DNA from: Sphingomonas sp. Y57
GTDB lineage: Bacteria; Pseudomonadota; Alphaproteobacteria; Sphingomonadales; Sphingomonadaceae
Assembly: GCF_001015195.1 (NCBI RefSeq)
Contig: NZ_LDES01000037.1
Span: forward strand, 62,001 to 126,000
DNA: 64,000 nt
Reading direction: 5' to 3'
Under the pieces are notes generated by a model. That model was not told the DNA's origin. It made no database searches and worked only from the letters and a program-made list of their open reading frames with translations. Below are positions 34,683-43,731 of the stretch, one piece after another. Made by a program: the position numbers and the translations under genes. Each line of letters begins with the position of its first letter. Position 1 is the stretch's first letter.

Positions 34683-35945
34683 TCAGTCCATGAAGATGAG
34701 GGCGGGATGTTCCAGCAGGCGCTTGAGCTGCTGGACGAACAGGGCGGCGTCGTAGCCGTCGACGATCCGGTGGTCGAAAGAGGAGGACAGGTTCATCATC
34801 TTGCGTACCGTGACGAAGCTGCCTTGCACCGTCGGCCGCTCGACCAGCTTGTTCGGGCCGATGATGGCGACCTCGGGATGGTTGATGATCGGGGTCGAGG
34901 TTACGCCGCCGAGCGTACCGAGCGAGGTGATGGTGATCGTCGCGCCCGACATCTCCTCGCGGGTCGCAATGCCGTCGCGCGCGGCCTTGCTGAGTCGGGC
35001 GATCTCCGCGGCGCACGCCCAGATGTCGAGCGCCTCGGCATGGCGGACGACGGGGACGAGCAGGCCCGCCGGGGTCTGGGTGGCGATGCCCAGGTGGATC
35101 GCATCCGACTGGTGCAGCACGCCCGCATCGTCGTCATAGCGCGCGTTGACCTGCGGGAAGCGCGGGAGGACGCGGGCCAGCGCCCTGATGAAGAAGGGCA
35201 GCAGGGTGAGCTTGGGCCGCCCCTCATCGCGGTTGGCGTTGAGATCGGCGCGCAGGGCCTCCAGCTCGGTCAGGTCGCATTCCTCGACATAGGTGATGTG
35301 GGGAATGCGGCGCTTCGCTTCCTGCATCCTTTCGGCGATCTTGCGGCGCATACCGACGATGCGGATGTCGCTGCCACCGGTGCGTGGCGCCAGATGCCCT
35401 GCCCCGCCCGCCGCGAGTGCGCCGCCCGTTTCGACATAGCGGTCGAGGTCCTCGGGGGTGATGCGTCCGCCCGGGCCGGTGCCCGGCACATATTGCAGGG
35501 CGACGCCCAGCTCATGGGCGCGCCGCCGCGTCGCCGGGGCCGCGAGCGGCTCCTGCCCGGGCGTCCGCGTCGCGAAGGCGGGTTGTGACGACGGCGCTGG
35601 CGAGGTCTTGGGTGTCGCTGCAACAGGCGATGGCGGCGCAGCATCGACAACCGGCGCCACCGTCTCCACGACGACGGCCGGCGCATCGGCGCCATTGCCC
35701 TCTCCGTCGACCTCCAGCTCGACCAGCGTCGATCCGACCGCGCGCAGCTCCCCGATCTCGCCGTGCAGCGCGACGACCGTGCCCGAAACGGGCGAGGTCA
35801 TGTCGACCGTCGCCTTGTCCGTCATCACATCGACCAGGCTCTGGTCCTCGGCGACGCTGTCGCCCGGCTTGACGTGCCAGGCGACGATCTCTGCCTCGGC
35901 GACGCCTTCGCCGACGTCGGGCATGCGGAACAGGTAGCGCCCCAT
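34683..35945 (-). CDS. bkdB: BCKDH E2, dihydrolipoyl transacylase
   Basis: A 420-residue E2 with lipoyl Lys in DVMTDKATVDMTSPV (about residue 44) and a Pro/Ala linker. The subunit-binding domain is ATRRRAHELGVALQYVPGTG and the catalytic His is in SFDHRIVDGYDA. The start at 35945 gives MGRYLFRMPDVGEG, a canonical E2 N-terminus. It is located between bkdA2 (2 bp) and lpdA. Confidence 0.93.
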   Translation of the reverse strand: MGRYLFRMPDVGEGVAEAEIVAWHVKPGDSVAEDQSLVDVMTDKATVDMTSPVSGTVVALHGEIGELRAVGSTLVELEVDGEGNGADAPAVVVETVAPVVDAAPPSPVAATPKTSPAPSSQPAFATRTPGQEPLAAPATRRRAHELGVALQYVPGTGPGGRITPEDLDRYVETGGALAAGGAGHLAPRTGGSDIRIVGMRRKIAERMQEAKRRIPHITYVEECDLTELEALRADLNANRDEGRPKLTLLPFFIRALARVLPRFPQVNARYDDDAGVLHQSDAIHLGIATQTPAGLLVPVVRHAEALDIWACAAEIARLSKAARDGIATREEMSGATITITSLGTLGGVTSTPIINHPEVAIIGPNKLVERPTVQGSFVTVRKMMNLSSSFDHRIVDGYDAALFVQQLKRLLEHPALIFMD

Positions 35946-35947
35946 GG

Positions 35948-36961
35948 TCAGGCCTCCATCACGCGGTTGAGCGCGGCCGCGATCCGGGCGGGGCCGACGA
36001 AGTAATCCCATTCGAAGGCGTGCGGATAGGGCGTGTCCCAACCCGCGACCCGCTCGATCGGGCTCTTGAGGCGATAGAAGCAGCGTTCCTGCACCAGCGC
36101 CGACAGCTCGCCGCCGAACCCGCCGAAGCGCGATGCCTCATGGACGATCACGCAGCGGCCGGTACGCTCGACTGAAGCGACAATGGCATCGATGTCGAGC
36201 GGCACGATCGAACGCAGGTCGATCAGCTCGGCATCGATCCCGCTCTCCTCGATCGCGCCCAGCGCGACATGGACCATCGTGCCATAGGCGATGACTGTGA
36301 CGTCGCGGCCCTCCCGCACCGTCGCCGCCTTGCCGAGCGGCACGCTATAATGGCCTTCGGGCACCTCCCCCGAAACATGGCCGGCCCAGGTCTTCAGCTG
36401 CCGGTCGTGGCGGCCGTCGAACGGTCCGTTGTAGAGCCGCTTCGGCTCCAGGAAGATGACCGGATCGTCGCATTCGATCGAGGCGATCAGCAGGCCCTTG
36501 GCGTCATAGGGATTGGATGGGATCACCGTCTTCAGCCCGGTGATATGTGCGAACACCGCCTCGGGGCTCTGGCTGTGGGTCTGGCCGCCGAAGATGCCGC
36601 CGCCATAGGGTGACCGCACGGTGATCGGCGCCGAGAATTCGCCGCCGGATCGATAGCGCAGCCGCGCGGCTTCCGACACGAGCTGGTCGTAGGCAGGCAG
36701 GATATAGTCGGCGAACTGGATTTCCGGCACCGGCCGCAATCCATAGGCGCCCATGCCGATCGCGGTGGCGATGATCCCGCCCTCGGAGATCGGTGCGTCG
36801 AAGCAGCGGGTCAGTCCATGCTTCTTCTGGAGCCCGTCGGTGACCCGGAAGACCCCTCCGAAGTAACCGACATCTTCCCCGAATATCAACACGTTGGGAT
36901 CGGAAGCCAACATCACGTCGAGCGCCGAGTTGAGCGCCTGGATCATGTTCATCTGCGCCAT
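35948..36961 (-). CDS. bkdA2: BCKDH E1 beta subunit
   Basis: A 337-residue transketolase-like beta subunit (LIFGEDVGYFGGVFRVTDGL, PISEGGIIATAIGMGAYGLRPVPEIQF, CVIVHEASRFGGFGGEL). It pairs with the E1 alpha encoded 4 bp upstream to decarboxylate 2-oxoisovalerate and related branched 2-oxoacids. Confidence 0.94.
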   Translation of the reverse strand: MAQMNMIQALNSALDVMLASDPNVLIFGEDVGYFGGVFRVTDGLQKKHGLTRCFDAPISEGGIIATAIGMGAYGLRPVPEIQFADYILPAYDQLVSEAARLRYRSGGEFSAPITVRSPYGGGIFGGQTHSQSPEAVFAHITGLKTVIPSNPYDAKGLLIASIECDDPVIFLEPKRLYNGPFDGRHDRQLKTWAGHVSGEVPEGHYSVPLGKAATVREGRDVTVIAYGTMVHVALGAIEESGIDAELIDLRSIVPLDIDAIVASVERTGRCVIVHEASRFGGFGGELSALVQERCFYRLKSPIERVAGWDTPYPHAFEWDYFVGPARIAAALNRVMEA

Positions 36962-36965
36962 CGGA

Positions 36966-38195
36966 TCAGACCCCCAGCTCGCGGCGCTGCTCGATCAGGC
37001 GCCAGTCGGGTTCCTTGAACACGCCCTCGAACATCTCGCGGACGCTCGGCTTGGACTGGCCGAGCGTGCCGACCGCCTCGCCCTGCTTGACGGCGGTGCG
37101 GATGGTCTCGGTCAGCTCCGCGACCAGCGCCGCATGCCGCTCCTCGTCCCATTCGCCGATCGCGATCAGGTGCTGCCTGAGCCGATCGACGGGATCGCCG
37201 AGCGGCCAATGCTCGGCCTCGTCGGCGGGGCGGTATTTGGTCGGGTCGTCGCTGGTCGAATGGCCGGCGGCGCGATAGGTGAACAGCTCGATCAGGGTCG
37301 CGCCATGGTTGGTGCGCGCGCGCTCGGCCGCCCACATCGTCGCCGCCCATATGGCGAGGAAGTCATTGCCGTCCACCCTCAGGCCCGGCAGGCCATAGGC
37401 GATCGCCTTCGCAGCGAAGGTCGTCGTCTCGGCCCCCGCGATGCCCGAAAAGGACGAGATCGCATATTGGTTGTTGGTGACACAGAGAATGACGGGCGCG
37501 CGATAGACCGAGGCAAAGGTCAGCGCCTCGTGGAAGTCACCCTCGGCGGTCGTGCCCTCGCCGATATAGCCGATCGCGATGCCGTCGTCGCCCTTGTAGG
37601 CCGATGCCATCGCCCAGCCCACGGCGTGGCCGAAGCGGCTGCCGACATTGCCCGATAGCGAATAAAAGCCATAGTCCCGCGCCGAATAGAGGATCGGCAA
37701 CTGCTTGCCCTTCAGAGGGTCTTCCGCATTCGAGAAAATCTCGTTGACGAGGTGGATCAGCGGATAGTCGCGCGCCATCAGCCAGCCGAGCATCCGGTAG
37801 GTCGGGAAGGACATGTCCTTCTCGCCCAGCGCCAGCGACTGCGCGACGCCGATCGCCTCCTCGCCCAGCGACTTCATGTAGAAGCTGGTCTTGCCCTGGC
37901 GGTGCAGACGGAACATCCGATCGTCGAACAACCGGGTCGCCAGCATCGCGCGCAGACCACGCCGCAACAGGTCGGGCGACAGCTTCGGATCCCAGGGGCC
38001 GACTGCCCGCCCCTCATCGTCAAGCACGCGAACAAGCTGATAGGGCAGGTCGCGCATCTCAGCCTCGGCGGCGGCACTATCGGGCCGACGAACCTCGCCG
38101 GGCGCAGACAAGCGCAGATGATCGAACGACGGGGTATCTCCGGGTCGCGCGGGCGGAACGGGGATGTGGAGCCGCAGGCTCGGCAGGTTGGACAT
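36966..38195 (-). CDS. bkdA1: BCKDH E1 alpha subunit
   Basis: A 409-residue thiamine-dependent alpha subunit. The ThDP motif is GYIGEGTTAEGDFHEAL...CVTNNQYAISS, and the regulatory-loop-like TYRAAGHSTSDDPTKYR is present. The start at 38195 (MSNLPSLRLH) follows a GAGGAGAG ribosome site; an earlier GTG overlaps that site. It is the first gene of the bkd operon, divergent from an Lrp regulator. Confidence 0.94.
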   Translation of the reverse strand: MSNLPSLRLHIPVPPARPGDTPSFDHLRLSAPGEVRRPDSAAAEAEMRDLPYQLVRVLDDEGRAVGPWDPKLSPDLLRRGLRAMLATRLFDDRMFRLHRQGKTSFYMKSLGEEAIGVAQSLALGEKDMSFPTYRMLGWLMARDYPLIHLVNEIFSNAEDPLKGKQLPILYSARDYGFYSLSGNVGSRFGHAVGWAMASAYKGDDGIAIGYIGEGTTAEGDFHEALTFASVYRAPVILCVTNNQYAISSFSGIAGAETTTFAAKAIAYGLPGLRVDGNDFLAIWAATMWAAERARTNHGATLIELFTYRAAGHSTSDDPTKYRPADEAEHWPLGDPVDRLRQHLIAIGEWDEERHAALVAELTETIRTAVKQGEAVGTLGQSKPSVREMFEGVFKEPDWRLIEQRRELGV

Positions 38196-38320
38196 TGGCG
38201 CGAACTCTCCTCGCACGTCGTTGCGGGAGAAGATTGGCAGAAGCGCCGGAGAAAATCCTTGCGAAGATGGCTCAGGATTCGATAATTTTGAGGACAGATC
38301 CTGTACGAAAATTACTATGA

Positions 38321-38336
38321 TAGGATATATATCCTA
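38321..38336. promoter_or_regulatory. Perfect 16-bp palindrome upstream of lrp/bkd
   Basis: TAGGATATATATCCTA is perfectly self-complementary, 18 bp before the start of the lrp gene and 126 bp before bkdA1. AT-rich palindromes of this kind match the binding preference of Lrp/AsnC (BkdR-type) regulators. Confidence 0.65.
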
Positions 38337-38353
38337 ATCTGGAGAATGTGGTG

Positions 38354-38806
38354 ATGGACGAGATGGATGGCCGGATCCTCCGCACGATCCAGAAGCATCC
38401 CGACCTTGCGGTGGCCGAGTTGGCCGAACATGTCGGGCTGTCGCACACGCCGTGCTGGCGGCGGCTCAAACGGCTGCAATCAAGCGGCGTGATCGAGCGT
38501 AACGCGGTGATCCTCAACCCCAAGCGGCTGGGGCTCGAGGCGGTGGTGTTTGCCAGCATCCGACTGAAGCAGCATGACGAGGAGACGCTGGATGCGTTCG
38601 AAACGGCTGTCCGCAGCCTGCCGCAGATCGTCGAATGCTTCTCGATGAGCGGCGACAGCGACTATCAGCTCCGTATCGTCGTCGCCAACATCGAGGCCTA
38701 TCATGACTTCCTGAAGAAGGTCGTGCTCCACCTGCCGGGCGTCGCGTCGGTCAACTCGCACTTCGCGCTCAACACGGTCAAACTGACCACCGATCTGCCG
38801 ATCTGA
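38354..38806 (+). CDS. bkdR: Lrp/AsnC-family regulator, probable BkdR
   Basis: A 150-residue Lrp protein: DNA-binding helix-turn-helix LAVAELAEHVGLSHTPCWRRLKRL and RAM domain (IVECFSMSGDSDYQLRIVV). The ATG at 38354 lies nine bases after GGAG; two GTG codons directly upstream are too close. It is divergent from bkdA1. In Pseudomonas the equivalent BkdR activates the bkd operon in response to branched-chain amino acids; the same is inferred here. Confidence 0.82.
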   Translation: MDEMDGRILRTIQKHPDLAVAELAEHVGLSHTPCWRRLKRLQSSGVIERNAVILNPKRLGLEAVVFASIRLKQHDEETLDAFETAVRSLPQIVECFSMSGDSDYQLRIVVANIEAYHDFLKKVVLHLPGVASVNSHFALNTVKLTTDLPI

Positions 38807-38815
38807 TCGTGCTGC

Positions 38816-39802
38816 TCAGGGGGCCGAGCGATATTCGGTCGCCTCCGCCAGCAGGATGAGGAAATCCGCTTCGGGATCGCTCCACTGCGCGCCCGGACTC
38901 CAGCCGCTCGCCTGCAGCATCAGCCGCGCCTGGTTCGGCGTATATTTGTGGCTGTTTTCGGTGTGGATCGTCTCCCCCCGGCGCATCGCCACGGGCCGGC
39001 CCGAAACATCGAACATGACGTCCTCGACGGCCTCGAGATGCATTTCGATCCGGTTCCATTCGGCGTTCCAGCGCGCGACGTGGCGAAAACGGTCGACTGG
39101 AATGGTGCCGTCCAGTTCGCGGTTGATCCGGGTCAGAAGGTTCAGGTTGAAGCGCGCCGTCACTCCTTCGGCATCGTCATAGGCGGCAACGAGCCGGCCG
39201 ATATCCTTTACCCGGTCGACACCGATCAGCAGGTGCGACCGATCGCCGAGCGTGGCCCGCATCGAGCGGAGCAGGTCCACTGCGGTACGCGGCACCATGT
39301 TGCCGATCGTCGAACCCGGGAAGAAGCCGAGCATGGCGAAGCCACGGACCGATGCCGGCAGCGCCACCGGCTTCATGAAGTCCGCCTCGATCGGAATCAC
39401 GGGAAGGTCGGGGAATTTCGCAGCCAGCTCGGCGCTCGACTGGCGGAGGAAATCGCCCGAGATGTCGATGGGCACATAGGCTGCGGCATCCATCTGCCCA
39501 AGCAGCAGCGGCGTCTTGACCGAGCTGCCCGAGCCGAATTCGACCACGGCCCGCCCCGGCCCGACGATCTCGGCCACCTCTGCCGCATGCGCCTTGAGCA
39601 ACCCCGTCTCGGTCCGCGTCGGGTAATATTCCGGCAGGGACGTGATCCGCTCGAACAATTCCGACCCGGTGCGGTCGTAGAACCAGCGTGCCGGAACCGC
39701 CTTCTGTCGCTGGGCAAGCCCGTTCAGCACGTCGGCCCGGAAAGCGGGGTCGGCGTCCTTGCCGCCCTGATCGGCTAGTCTGATGTCGGTATGGACGCCC
39801 AT
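38816..39802 (-). CDS. egtD: EgtD, L-histidine N-alpha-methyltransferase
   Basis: A 328-residue SAM-dependent enzyme that trimethylates histidine to hercynine, the first step of ergothioneine synthesis. It shows the SAM motif VVEFGSGSSVKTPLLL and the family blocks RWFYDRTGSELFERIT, YPTRTETGLL and FFPGSTIGN. The start at 39802 is one base after the egtB stop, so translation is coupled. Confidence 0.93.
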   Translation of the reverse strand: MGVHTDIRLADQGGKDADPAFRADVLNGLAQRQKAVPARWFYDRTGSELFERITSLPEYYPTRTETGLLKAHAAEVAEIVGPGRAVVEFGSGSSVKTPLLLGQMDAAAYVPIDISGDFLRQSSAELAAKFPDLPVIPIEADFMKPVALPASVRGFAMLGFFPGSTIGNMVPRTAVDLLRSMRATLGDRSHLLIGVDRVKDIGRLVAAYDDAEGVTARFNLNLLTRINRELDGTIPVDRFRHVARWNAEWNRIEMHLEAVEDVMFDVSGRPVAMRRGETIHTENSHKYTPNQARLMLQASGWSPGAQWSDPEADFLILLAEATEYRSAP

Positions 39803-39803
39803 T

Positions 39804-41090
39804 TCACAGATCCCTTGCCAAACGCAGGCCGGTGAACTGCCAGCGCTGCTGCGGATAGAAGAAGTTGCGGTACGTGGCCCGGACATGTCCGCGCGGCGTG
39901 GCGCAGCTTCCCCCCTTGAGGACGAACTGCCCGCTCATGAACTTGCCGTTATATTCCCCGACCGCGCCCGGCGCGGCGCGAAAACCGGGATAGGGACGAT
40001 AGGCCGATCCGGTCCATTGCCAGACATTGCCGAACATCGGAGCCGCCACCTCACGCGCTTCGCTACGCGGAGCGACGGGACCGGCCTCGTCGAGCTGCAC
40101 GCCGCCGGAAGGGTCCTCCAATCCGGCCGCGGCCTCCCACTCCTGCTCGGTTGGCAGGCGCGCTCCGGCCCAGCCGGCAAAAGCGTCCGCTTCGTAGAAA
40201 CTGATATGCGTAACCGGCGCAGCGAGATCGAGCGGTTGCCAGCCGGATAGCGAGAATTGTTCCCAGCCGTTTCCCGCCTGACGCCAGTACAGCGGGCATT
40301 CCACCTCGTCCCGCTGCACCCAGACCCAGCCATCCGACAGCCAGAGGCGAGCGGCCGCATAGCCGCCATCTGCGATGAAGCACAGCCATTCCCCGTTGGT
40401 GACGAGCCGGTCGGCCAGCGCGAAGGGCGACAGGTGAGCCTTGTGGACGGGTCGTTCGTTGTCGAAGGCGAAGCCCTCGTCCCGGTCACCGATCTCGACC
40501 AGCCCCGAAGGCCCTTCCCGCCAGCGAACCGCGGGCGGTTCGTCCACGCGGGCGTGCGCCTCCGGTCCCGCAGGCCAGACGGCGGGGCCAAGCGGATTGC
40601 ATGCGAAGAGATGCTTGAGGTCGGTGAGCAGCAGTTCCTGATGCTGTTGCTCATGGTTGAGCCCGAGCTCTATCAGATCGCGGCAGCGTTCCGCCAACAT
40701 CGGCATCGCATCGAGCATCGTCCCGTCGACGACCGCGCGATAGGCCAGCACCTCCTCAAGCGACGGGCGCGTCAGCAACCCGCGTTGCGGCCGGGCATGT
40801 CGCGGCCCCTCGGCCTCATAATAGCTGTTGAAGAGATAGGGCCAGCGGTCGTCGAACAGGCGGTAGCCCCGCACATGGTCGCGCAGCACGAAGGTCTCGA
40901 AGAACCAGCTCACATGCGCCAGATGCCATTTGGCCGGCGAAGCGTCGGGCATCGACTGCGCGGTCGCATCGGCGTCCGACAAAGGCGCGGCGAGCGCCTC
41001 GCTCAATGCCCGTATCCGCGCATAGCGTTGCGCCAGCGCTTCCGGGGACGGTCCGGTCCGTTGCCGGATCGGGTCGGTGATGGTGGCCAA
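39804..41090 (-). CDS. egtB: EgtB, hercynine oxygenase (sulfoxide synthase)
   Basis: A 428-residue two-domain enzyme. The DinB-like N-terminal half bears iron-ligand histidines in KWHLAHVSWFFE and LNHEQQHQELLLTD. The formylglycine-generating-enzyme-like C-terminal half includes ARLPTEQEWEAAAG, FGNVWQWTGSAY and KGGSCATPRGHVRATYRNF. It joins hercynine to a thiol donor oxidatively. egtA, egtC and egtE are not visible nearby, so a two-gene pathway using cysteine directly, or lyase genes elsewhere, is implied. Confidence 0.93.
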   Translation of the reverse strand: MATITDPIRQRTGPSPEALAQRYARIRALSEALAAPLSDADATAQSMPDASPAKWHLAHVSWFFETFVLRDHVRGYRLFDDRWPYLFNSYYEAEGPRHARPQRGLLTRPSLEEVLAYRAVVDGTMLDAMPMLAERCRDLIELGLNHEQQHQELLLTDLKHLFACNPLGPAVWPAGPEAHARVDEPPAVRWREGPSGLVEIGDRDEGFAFDNERPVHKAHLSPFALADRLVTNGEWLCFIADGGYAAARLWLSDGWVWVQRDEVECPLYWRQAGNGWEQFSLSGWQPLDLAAPVTHISFYEADAFAGWAGARLPTEQEWEAAAGLEDPSGGVQLDEAGPVAPRSEAREVAAPMFGNVWQWTGSAYRPYPGFRAAPGAVGEYNGKFMSGQFVLKGGSCATPRGHVRATYRNFFYPQQRWQFTGLRLARDL

Positions 41091-41177
41091 GCCTGAGCCC
41101 CTCCCTCTTCGAACGGGCCGCCGGAAAGCGGGCCCGCCTATGAGAATCGCTCATAGAACTCGTGAGGGACGATTAAG

Positions 41178-42728
41178 TTACCGAGCCACGGCCACTTTCG
41201 CGCCGAGCAGCCAGCGCGCAGCCTGCGCCGGGCTGCGCTTGGCGGCGTCGCGGTCGACCATCCAGTTGGCGGTCCGCATCCGATCGATATCGATCGCACC
41301 GACCAGCGGACGCAGCGCCGCCACCAGCCCGGCATCGGCGGCGGCCTGGCGCGAAACCAGCAGCACCGCGTCATAATGCGGCAGTGCGGCGCGCGGATCG
41401 GCGATCGTCACCAGGTCCATCGCCGCGATCCGTCCATCCGACGAGAAGGCCGAGATCACGTCGGCCGATCCGTCCGCGAGCGCGCGGTACATGAAGGTCG
41501 GGCTGTAGGAGCGCTGGTCCGCGAAAGCGGGGTGGTAACGCACCTGCACCGCCCGCCATTCGGGACGACTGAGGAATTCCAGATCGCTCGCCAGCCGCAG
41601 CCGGGGCGCCGCGCGGGCGAGGTCATCGAGCGTGGCGATGCCGAGCGCACCCGCGCGATCGCGCTTCATCGCAAATGTATAGGCATTTTCGAAACCGAGC
41701 GCGCCGAGCAGGCGGACGCCGTCCCGCGCGCGCAGATCGCGCTCCAGCCTGCGCAGCATGACGTCGCCGGGCGGCGTGTCGGTGCGGCCGAGCACATTGC
41801 TCCAGAGCGTGCCCGAATAGTCGACATAGACGGCGATATCCCCGGCCGCGAGGGCGCGATAGGCAATCGCCGAACCGAGATTGTCACGCCGCGCCGTGCG
41901 GTAGCCCGCCGCCCGAAGCCGCTGCTCGATCGCTTCCGCGAGGATATATTGCTCGGAGAAATTCTTGGCGCCGATGACGATGATGTCGCCGGTCCGCGCG
42001 GCCGCCCCCCTCGGCAGCGGCACGAGGATCGCGGCGACCGCGAGGATGAGCACGGCCAGGCCGGCAATCAGGCGAGCGCGCGACCGGACCCGGAGTCCGC
42101 TCTCGACGAGCGAAAGAATGGCGTCGAACAGCAGAGCCAGTGCCGCCGCCGCGAAACAGCCGATCAGAACCCGCTGCCAGTCCTCGGTCTGCAAGCCCGA
42201 GAAGATCAGGTCGCCTAGGCTCGGCTGGCCGATCGTGGTCGCCAGCGTCGCGGTGCCGATCGTCCAGACTGCGGCGGTACGGATGCCGGCGAGGATCACC
42301 GGCGCGCCGAGCGGCAGCTCCACCAGCCAGAGCTTCTGGCTTGGGGTCATGCCGACGCCATCGGCCGCCTCGGCGAGGGCCGGATCGATACCCTCGATCG
42401 CGGCCACGCCGTTGCGCAGGATCGGCAACAGCGCGTAGATGCACAGCGCCAGCAGCGCGGGCAGGAAACCGAGCGCCGGAATCGCCAGCCCGCTCGCCCG
42501 CCCCAGCATGAGCAGCAGCGGATAGAAGAGCGCCAGTAGGGCCAGCCCCGGAATGGTCTGCATCAGCCCGACGATGGCCAGTAGCGGTCCCCTTATCCGC
42601 TGGCCATGCGCGGCCACTATTGCCAGCGGGATTCCCACCACGACGGCGAGAATGACCGCGCAACCGCTGAGCAGCAGATGGGCCTGGGCGAGTCCCGCAA
42701 GCTCAGCCCAGCCGGTGCTGCCCATCAC
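41178..42728 (-). CDS. egtU: EgtU-like ABC transporter: permease fused to substrate-binding domain
   Basis: A 516-residue fusion. Residues 1 to about 240 are a betaine-type ABC permease with several membrane helices and the EAA loop (LAEAADGVGMTPSQKLWLVELPLGAP). From about 246 on lies an OpuC/EgtU-type binding domain (VIGAKNFSEQYILAEAIEQ, VYVDYSGTLWSNVLGR). The same architecture is known for EgtU, which takes up ergothioneine, and for OpuC-type quaternary-amine importers. It overlaps the ATPase gene by 4 bases and precedes egtB by 87 bp on the same strand. That context favours ergothioneine or hercynine over glycine betaine. Confidence 0.75.
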   Translation of the reverse strand: MMGSTGWAELAGLAQAHLLLSGCAVILAVVVGIPLAIVAAHGQRIRGPLLAIVGLMQTIPGLALLALFYPLLLMLGRASGLAIPALGFLPALLALCIYALLPILRNGVAAIEGIDPALAEAADGVGMTPSQKLWLVELPLGAPVILAGIRTAAVWTIGTATLATTIGQPSLGDLIFSGLQTEDWQRVLIGCFAAAALALLFDAILSLVESGLRVRSRARLIAGLAVLILAVAAILVPLPRGAAARTGDIIVIGAKNFSEQYILAEAIEQRLRAAGYRTARRDNLGSAIAYRALAAGDIAVYVDYSGTLWSNVLGRTDTPPGDVMLRRLERDLRARDGVRLLGALGFENAYTFAMKRDRAGALGIATLDDLARAAPRLRLASDLEFLSRPEWRAVQVRYHPAFADQRSYSPTFMYRALADGSADVISAFSSDGRIAAMDLVTIADPRAALPHYDAVLLVSRQAAADAGLVAALRPLVGAIDIDRMRTANWMVDRDAAKRSPAQAARWLLGAKVAVAR

Positions 42729-43483
42729 CGGCCTTCCGCCAGCGCGTCGAGGCGGGCCGCCGACCGCCGCGCCACGTCGACCATCGCGTCGATCCGCGGA
42801 TCGCCGACGCCGCGGACCAGCTCGCGCGGCGGCTGGTCAGCCAGCACGCGCCCCTCCCCCATCACGATCACCCGGTCGGCGAGCAACAGCGCCTCCGCCA
42901 TGTCGTGGGTGACGATCAGGCTGGTCAGCCCCATCATGTCATGCATCGTCCTGTAGGCGGCGCCCAGTTCGTCGCGGGTGACCGGATCGAGCGCGCCGAA
43001 CGGCTCGTCCATCAGCATGATCGCCGGCCCGGCGGCGAGCGCGCGGGCAAAGCCCACCCGCTGGGCCTGCCCGCCGGACAATTGCGCCGGGCGCCGCGCG
43101 GCGAGATCGGCGGGAAGCGACACCATGTCGAGCAATTCCGCCACCCTCGACGCCCGCTGCTCCGCGGGCATGCCCTGCAGTCGCGGCACCAGCCCGATAT
43201 TTTCGCCAACGCTCATATGCGGGAACAGGCCGATACCCTGGAAGACATAGCCGATCCGGCGGCGCAGCTCGGCGACCGGCTCCGCCAGGACGTCGCGACC
43301 CTCGATCGCGATCGTCCCGCTGTCGATCTCGACCAGCCGGTTAATCGTCTTGAGCAGCGTCGTCTTGCCCGCGCCCGAGGCGCCGACCAGCGCGACGAAA
43401 CTGCCGCGCCCGATCGCCAGCGAGACGCCGTCCAGGACGCGACGCCCGCCATAATGCTTGCCGACCTGGTCGAAGCTGATCAT
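42725..43483 (-). CDS. egtV: EgtV-like ABC transporter ATPase
   Basis: A 252-residue ATPase of the quaternary-amine transporter type: Walker A GASGAGKTTLLKTINRL, signature LSGGQAQRVGFARAL, Walker B IMLMDEPFGALDP, and an H-loop (IVTHDMAEAL). It lacks the C-terminal CBS domains of OpuAA/ProV. It is the first gene of a leftward operon with the permease-binding fusion, egtB and egtD. Bases 43484-43731 upstream hold no gene and should contain the operon promoter. Confidence 0.78.
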   Translation of the reverse strand: MISFDQVGKHYGGRRVLDGVSLAIGRGSFVALVGASGAGKTTLLKTINRLVEIDSGTIAIEGRDVLAEPVAELRRRIGYVFQGIGLFPHMSVGENIGLVPRLQGMPAEQRASRVAELLDMVSLPADLAARRPAQLSGGQAQRVGFARALAAGPAIMLMDEPFGALDPVTRDELGAAYRTMHDMMGLTSLIVTHDMAEALLLADRVIVMGEGRVLADQPPRELVRGVGDPRIDAMVDVARRSAARLDALAEGR

Positions 43484-43731
43484 CGCCCTCCGTCCGTTTC
43501 CTCAAAACCCATCATCCGACGGGGCCTTGTTGCTGTCGACCCGGGAAATCATGCCCCTCAATCTGACGGAAACGCGGTGGACGGCCGGAATGGTCGCCGG
43601 CGAACGAACAAGTTCGCCGTCCCGCTGGCAGGAAAGCCTTGTCCGGGCTAGGCTGGACCGCATTCAGGCCATAGCAAGGCCGATGGCGCCATGATGCGCA
43701 GGAACGAGGACGAAAGGAGAGAGGCGATCCG

